A DNA stretch of 64,000 bases from Bacillota bacterium (lineage in GTDB: Bacteria > Bacillota > Clostridia > Acetivibrionales > JAEZXR01), in the NCBI GenBank assembly GCA_023419605.1, contig JAEZXR010000127.1, forward strand, positions 124,001 through 188,000, given 5' to 3'. The notes below the pieces were generated by a model. That model saw only the letters and a program-made list of their open reading frames with translations. It made no database searches and was not told the DNA's origin. The translations under genes were made by a program, and so were the position numbers. Positions 59,716 to 64,000 of the stretch are shown piece by piece; positions within the stretch are counted from its first letter, which is position 1, and every line of letters begins with the position of its first letter.

Positions 59716-59752
59716 ATGCGACAGGGAGTATCATTCCTTGTCGCATTTATTT
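59716..59752. terminator. Terminator between convergent genes
   Basis: ATGCGACAGGGA (59716-59727) pairs, with one G-T pair, with TCCTTGTCGCAT (59735-59746), followed by TTATTTT. Confidence 0.78.
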
Positions 59753-59843
59753 TGCGAATCTTTGGTCTATGAGTTAAAAATGGTTTTTCTGGAACACGAG
59801 CAACTGGCAGAAATGCCGCTTATTTGCCTTCAACAAAGTTAGG

Positions 59844-60728
59844 CTATAAAGATGCCTTCTTCATAGCAATAGCAACCATTCCATAAATACCGGCATTGTT
59901 TCCAAGCTGTGCTGCTTTGATCTTTACATTAGAAAAGCTGCTCATGACCCGTTCTTTGATTTTAATATTAATTTGATCGATTATATAAGATTCATTCATT
60001 ATTCCTCCTCCTAAAACAATGCAGGAGGGATTGAATATATGAACCAGGCTTATAAGACCATATAGGATTTCATCAATCCAGTTGTCTATGATATTTTTAG
60101 TTTCTAGATTTCCTTCATAAAAGCTTTTAAATATATCTCTACCGTTTTTAAGGTCAGGATTGACAGCCTGAGCTTGATGTACCAGTGCAGTTGTGGAAGC
60201 ATAACGCTCATAACAACCTTTATAATCGCAAACACATGCCAACCCTCCGGGATGAGTGATAATATGTCCCATTTCACCAGCTATACCATTAAAACCTTTA
60301 TAAAGCTCATTATTAATAACTATGGCACCGCCAACGCCTGTGCCGTATGTAAGGCAAATGAAATTACTTTCTTCCTTTGCTGCCCCATAATATTTTTCAC
60401 CGATAGCTGCAGCGTTTACATCATTCTCCATATAGACGGGTTTATTGTATTTCTCAGATATTATGTCTTTGAATCTAATCTTTGAATAACCCGGAATATT
60501 TCCGTCATAGATTATGCGGCCTTCTTCACTGTTCACCTGGCCCGTAGCGCTTATGCTTATTACATCATAATTTGTGTACTGATCTATAGCTTTAAAAATG
60601 TTTTTTAAAAGAAATTCCCCACCCAAAATACCATCTGACGGGATCTCATTAAACTTATTAATAGTGGAATTCTCTACATATGCAGATTTGATTGCTGTTC
60701 CACCAATATCCAAAGCGAGAATATTCAT
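59844..60728 (-). CDS. ROK family protein, probable sugar kinase
   Basis: A 294-residue ROK-fold sugar kinase; no helix-turn-helix, so an enzyme rather than a repressor. Motifs: nucleotide-binding ALDIGGTAIKSAYV (residues 5-18), the ISATGQV segment, GTGVGGAIVIN (about residue 130), and the ROK zinc site C-x-C-x4-C as CVCDYKGCYERYAS (about 166-179). GH20 and SGNH genes nearby suggest a substrate such as N-acetylglucosamine or another amino sugar, which is inference. It is divergent from the SGNH gene. Confidence 0.86.
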   Translation of the reverse strand: MNILALDIGGTAIKSAYVENSTINKFNEIPSDGILGGEFLLKNIFKAIDQYTNYDVISISATGQVNSEEGRIIYDGNIPGYSKIRFKDIISEKYNKPVYMENDVNAAAIGEKYYGAAKEESNFICLTYGTGVGGAIVINNELYKGFNGIAGEMGHIITHPGGLACVCDYKGCYERYASTTALVHQAQAVNPDLKNGRDIFKSFYEGNLETKNIIDNWIDEILYGLISLVHIFNPSCIVLGGGIMNESYIIDQINIKIKERVMSSFSNVKIKAAQLGNNAGIYGMVAIAMKKASL

Positions 60729-60957
60729 AACATTACCATTGTAATAAAAAATAAATTTTCATTACTCTTCCTTAAATTATATATATTTGTTTGTTAGATT
60801 TATGGAAAAAATGTAGTTAAATCTTCATGTTACTGCGGTCATTAAAGCTTTGCCGTTTATTCCAAGTTTCTGATTTTATTATATAAGAATAAAAATAAAA
60901 TGCAATATAAAATAAAAATTTTTTTCAAATAAATTGATCGAAAAAGTTTCTACACAC

Positions 60958-60986
60958 TTGACAAGCTAAGTATAGTAATATAAAAT
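60958..60986 (+). promoter_or_regulatory. SigA promoter of the SGNH-GH20 operon
   Basis: A perfect TTGACA (60958-60963), 17-base spacer, TAAAAT (60981-60986). The start should be near 60993. Confidence 0.78.
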
Positions 60987-60992
60987 TGACTT

Positions 60993-61030
60993 AATGAAAA
61001 TTATTTCCGGTTTGGAAAATATTTTTCATT
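60993..61030. promoter_or_regulatory. Probable operator (inverted repeat at the transcription start)
   Basis: AATGAAAATTATTTCC (60993-61008) and GGAAAATATTTTTCATT (61014-61030) form an almost perfect inverted repeat around GGTTT, starting at the predicted +1. Position and shape suit a repressor site. Confidence 0.6.
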
Positions 61031-61139
61031 AAATTAAGCAAAGCATTCCGTATTATTTATTTGTTTTCTCAAAATTTGGATAATAAAAGTAAAAAGTGGG
61101 GGAAAGATTGAAAATAATTTTCAATCAATTAATGGGTAT

Positions 61140-62201
61140 ATGGATAAAAATCTTGATTCTATTAAATGGATAGAACCTTTTGATGAACCGCTAAGGCTCA
61201 GTGGATTTGCTTTTTTTAAAGAGGATAGGGTATACAGACGTTTGCCACTTAGAACAAAAGAAGTGTTTGAGAAAGTAAATCCCAATCTTAATATTTTATG
61301 TGAAAATACTGCTGGGGGGCAAATTGCATTTCGAACCGACTCATCTCAAATTCTACTGCGAGTCCAATTGCATAAACCTCACAATATGGTAAATATGCCT
61401 GCAACAGGGCAATGTGGTTTTGACTGTTACCTTGCACAAAACGGTGAACGTCTGAAGTTTTTTGGCGTTACAAAGTTTGATATAAAAGAAAGTACATATG
61501 AATGTGAAGTTGTAGCTAATCTAAAAAGAGATGTAATAAGGGATGTACTGATTAATTTCCCATTATATGAAGGAGTAAAGGAAGTACAAGTAGGTTTGGA
61601 TTATGATGCGGTTGTTGAAGGGCCAAAAGAATTTAGCGACAGCGGCAAAATGGTGTTTTACGGTACATCTATTACACAGGGAGGATGTGCATGCAGGCCA
61701 GGCATGGCTTATACAAACATCCTAAGCAGATGGTTGAACAGGGAATGCATCAATTTGGGATTCTCCGCCAATGGTCTGGGAGAATACGAAATGGCACAAG
61801 TTATTGCCGAAATAGAAAATCCTGACATTATTGTCCTCGATTACGAAGCTAATTCTGCTACAAACGGTAGATTGGAAGCTTCATTGGATGGATTTATTCA
61901 AATTATCAGAGAAAAGCATAGAGAAGTACCTATACTGGTTCTTTCAAGAATTCAGTATCTTGCAGATTGCTATGATGAAAATATGATGGATAACAGGAAC
62001 AAATGGCGAGATTTCCAACGAGGCATTGTTGAGAAAAGAGCTGCAAATGGTGATGCCAATATTTATTTTTACAATGGTAACGATTTGTTTGATGAGTACT
62101 TTGATGAGTACACTGTAGATTTTATCCACCCAACTGACCTTGGCTTTTGGAAAATGGCCCAGGGACTCTATCCAGTAATAAATCAAATATTAAATAAATA
62201 G
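61140..62201 (+). CDS. SGNH/GDSL hydrolase family protein
   Basis: A 353-residue cytosolic hydrolase. An N-terminal beta domain (about residues 20-170) precedes the SGNH domain: MVFYGTSITQGG (Ser about residue 176), SRWLNRECINLGFSANGLG (about 197), YEANS in place of GGND, and the catalytic Asp-His in DFIHPTDLGFW (about 330). It resembles carbohydrate-esterase-like SGNH proteins (CE2/CE3 style, or acetyl-hydrolases), so it may remove acyl groups from a sugar. The ribosome site before the ATG is weak. It is 7 bases upstream of the GH20 gene. Confidence 0.83.
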   Translation: MDKNLDSIKWIEPFDEPLRLSGFAFFKEDRVYRRLPLRTKEVFEKVNPNLNILCENTAGGQIAFRTDSSQILLRVQLHKPHNMVNMPATGQCGFDCYLAQNGERLKFFGVTKFDIKESTYECEVVANLKRDVIRDVLINFPLYEGVKEVQVGLDYDAVVEGPKEFSDSGKMVFYGTSITQGGCACRPGMAYTNILSRWLNRECINLGFSANGLGEYEMAQVIAEIENPDIIVLDYEANSATNGRLEASLDGFIQIIREKHREVPILVLSRIQYLADCYDENMMDNRNKWRDFQRGIVEKRAANGDANIYFYNGNDLFDEYFDEYTVDFIHPTDLGFWKMAQGLYPVINQILNK

Positions 62202-62208
62202 GGGATGA

Positions 62209-64000
62209 ATGAGAGTGTTGGTATTTAATTTTATAAATTGCAATACAGAGGAACTAACAGCTATTTCGGAACTTCAACAACTCTTGGGCTTTACCATCTC
62301 GGAAAACGGCAGAACTGTTTGTATTGAACATATTACGGTGGGTTTTGCGGTAGTAAAAGACAGTAATAGTATAAAAATTCAATATAGCAGAAAAGAAACA
62401 CTTTTCAGGTCTATTCTAATTTTGACTGCCAATATTGATAAAGAAAGCTTTAATGTTAAGGAAACCAACTCTTTTGAAGATTTGGGACTGTTGGTGGATA
62501 TGTCCAGGAATGCAGTTCTTCGCCTGGAAACTGTAAAGGATTTAGTTCGCCATATGGCGGTTTTAGGATATAACTCTCTTCAACTTTATACAGAAGATAC
62601 TTTTGAGGTTAAAGATGAGCCTTACTTTGGATATATGCGTGGCAGGCTGACTGGTGAGGAAATTAAGGAAATAGATTCTTACTGCAAGCTTTTCGGAATT
62701 GAATTAATTCCGTGTATCCAATGCCTTGCACATATCAATCAAATAACACGGTATGCAAACTATGATCCTATTGTAGATGTTAATGATATTCTGCTTGTTA
62801 ATGAAAAGAGTACATATGATTTTTTGGAAAACATTTTCAAATCCGTATCCGTTAATTTTTCAAGCAAAAAAATCAATATAGGTATGGATGAAGCCCATAT
62901 GCTGGGACTTGGAAAATATTTAGACAAACATGGTTATCAAAAGCGTTTTGACATAATGATTCAGCATTTGGAAAAAGTAAGGGCTTTGTGCAAAAAGTAC
63001 GGGCTTGAGCCCAGAATGTGGAGCGATATGTTCTTTAGGCTGATATATGGCGGTGAATACTATAAAGAGGATACCGACTTTTCACCAGAGCTTCTGGAAA
63101 AAATACCAAAGGATGTAATGCTTTTATACTGGGATTATTATTCCTTTGATTACAACCGCTATGATTCCATGCTTAAAAAGCATTTGAAAATATCGGAAAA
63201 TGTTGGCTTCGCAGGAGGCGCCTGGAAGTGGACGGGTTTTGCGCCAGACAATGCATATAGTATTGGAACAGTTAAAAGCTCTTTAAAAGCATGCAGTGAT
63301 AATAAAATTAAAAGCTTCCTCCTTACTTGTTGGGGGGACAATGGAGCGGAAGCCAGTATTTTTTCAATTCTGCCATCCATTTACTACTGCGCTGAAAATG
63401 CCTATACTGGTAGTTTTGAAAAGGATAAGTTCAAAGCATTAACCGGAATTAGCTTTGATGACTTTATGAAGGTTGATTTGCCCAACCGCATTGTTCAATC
63501 TGATTATGAGAGAAATAATGCCAGCAAATTTTTCCTGTATAATGATATTTTAATCGGAACCTTTGATTCTTTGGCTTTTGATGGAATAAGCAATATTTAT
63601 GAAAAGCATGCACAAGAATTAAAAAGTGTTTGTGTTAAGGCAGGTCGCTACAGCTATATGTTTAATATACTTCAAAAGCTTTGCGAAGTATTGGCTGTGA
63701 AGGCTGAAATTGGTGTTAACATTAAGAAAGCATACGATAACAAAGATTCAGCATATTTGAAGCAAATGGTGGAGTTTACCTTGCCCACGTTAATAGATCG
63801 GCTTAAGAGTTTTTATCGGGAGTTTAATTTCCAATGGCATAAGGAAAATAAAGCTTTTGGATTTGAAGTGCAGTGTATCAGATTAGGAGGCTTGATCACA
63901 CGTGTTGAATATGTGAAGGAAAGACTCAGTTCATATATTCAGGGAGAGATACCGGTAATTGAAGAGCTTGAGCAGGAAAGAATGCCTTTTAATTATTTTT
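62209..64000 (+). CDS. Glycoside hydrolase family 20 beta-N-acetylhexosaminidase (3' end cut by window edge)
   Basis: The frame is open from ATG 62209 (site AGGGGATGA) to the end of the window, 597 codons. Residues about 80-420 form the GH20 barrel: the catalytic Asp-Glu pair is in IGMDEAHMLGLGKYL (about residues 227-228), TRYANYDPIV and the ICEWH-like VMLLYWDYYSF (about 306) and GGAWKWTGFAPDN (about 341) line the substrate site. No signal peptide, so it likely acts on imported oligosaccharides. A C-terminal helical domain follows. With the SGNH hydrolase (7-base gap) and the divergent ROK kinase it forms an amino-sugar utilisation locus. The stop lies beyond the window. Confidence 0.88.
   Translation, partial: MRVLVFNFINCNTEELTAISELQQLLGFTISENGRTVCIEHITVGFAVVKDSNSIKIQYSRKETLFRSILILTANIDKESFNVKETNSFEDLGLLVDMSRNAVLRLETVKDLVRHMAVLGYNSLQLYTEDTFEVKDEPYFGYMRGRLTGEEIKEIDSYCKLFGIELIPCIQCLAHINQITRYANYDPIVDVNDILLVNEKSTYDFLENIFKSVSVNFSSKKINIGMDEAHMLGLGKYLDKHGYQKRFDIMIQHLEKVRALCKKYGLEPRMWSDMFFRLIYGGEYYKEDTDFSPELLEKIPKDVMLLYWDYYSFDYNRYDSMLKKHLKISENVGFAGGAWKWTGFAPDNAYSIGTVKSSLKACSDNKIKSFLLTCWGDNGAEASIFSILPSIYYCAENAYTGSFEKDKFKALTGISFDDFMKVDLPNRIVQSDYERNNASKFFLYNDILIGTFDSLAFDGISNIYEKHAQELKSVCVKAGRYSYMFNILQKLCEVLAVKAEIGVNIKKAYDNKDSAYLKQMVEFTLPTLIDRLKSFYREFNFQWHKENKAFGFEVQCIRLGGLITRVEYVKERLSSYIQGEIPVIEELEQERMPFNYF

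Noticed and set aside
1..64000. CRISPR arrays, rRNA or tRNA genes
   Set aside because: No regularly spaced direct repeats, no rRNA-like blocks and no tRNA T-arm signals apart from the tmRNA were seen.

Overview
The window reads as chromosomal DNA of a Gram-positive anaerobe of the class Clostridia (Bacillota). The evidence is strong purine-rich Shine-Dalgarno sites, frequent GTG/TTG starts, T-tailed hairpin terminators, a clostridial-type CD3324 family regulator, a membrane-anchored LonB of the kind found in spore formers, a VanW lipoprotein and an HPr-like protein next to uvrC. Assignment below class level is not possible by eye. Most of the window is ordinary housekeeping chromosome of moderate GC. 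From about 52 kb onward it becomes AT-rich and carries transposase relics and sugar-catabolic genes.

Layout. 1-3067: 3' end of a nickel/oligopeptide ABC importer operon (two permeases, two ATPases; the first gene is cut by the window edge). 3405-5569: NAD salvage pair (nicotinamidase, pncB). 5797-7209: small unknown protein, GNAT and NUDIX genes. 7240-7717: promoter, two consecutive folded untranslated segments, each closed by a terminator (candidate noncoding RNAs). 7824-11991: CD3324 regulator, MFS exporter and small unknown genes. 12243-18551: proA, AraC regulator with a GH3 glycosidase, GNAT, aldose-epimerase-like gene. 19813-20665: rplM-rpsI. 20853-23974: amidohydrolase and the tRNA t6A genes tsaE, tsaB with rimI (tsaD is separate at 43912). 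24149-28746: Lon-like protease and a chemoreceptor. 28964-31306: ECF sigma, anti-sigma and bactofilin-like membrane protein operon. 33458-36326: HPr-like gene, uvrC, phosphoesterase. 36476-41746: tig, clpP, clpX, lonB protein quality-control block. 41900-49452: nuclease, uppP, tsaD, radical SAM/PDZ protein, lytic transglycosylase, DUF402, PHP phosphoesterase. 50609-51905: smpB and ssrA (tmRNA), with a four-helix-bundle cassette inserted between them.

52-59 kb is an accessory zone: one intact REP-associated tyrosine transposase (RAYT) with inverted ends, one internally deleted copy that keeps both ends, and two eroded fragments from two RAYT lineages, interspersed with an SGNH hydrolase, an alpha/beta hydrolase, a chemoreceptor and an acyltransferase-like gene. 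A perfect palindrome at 41765-41812 is built from the same sequence as the RAYT ends, tying a dispersed REP to this transposase. 59.8-64 kb is an AT-rich amino-sugar locus: ROK kinase/regulator, an operator-bearing promoter, an SGNH hydrolase and a GH20 hexosaminidase that runs off the right edge.

The most noteworthy signals are the tandem structured RNA candidate (7240-7717), the four-helix-bundle cassette whose terminal repeats match an empty element at 23969-24130 and which abuts and may supply the promoter of ssrA, the RAYT/REP family, and a series of different large intergenic palindromes. No CRISPR array, rRNA or tRNA gene was seen. All function calls are from motif recognition by eye; no database search was run.
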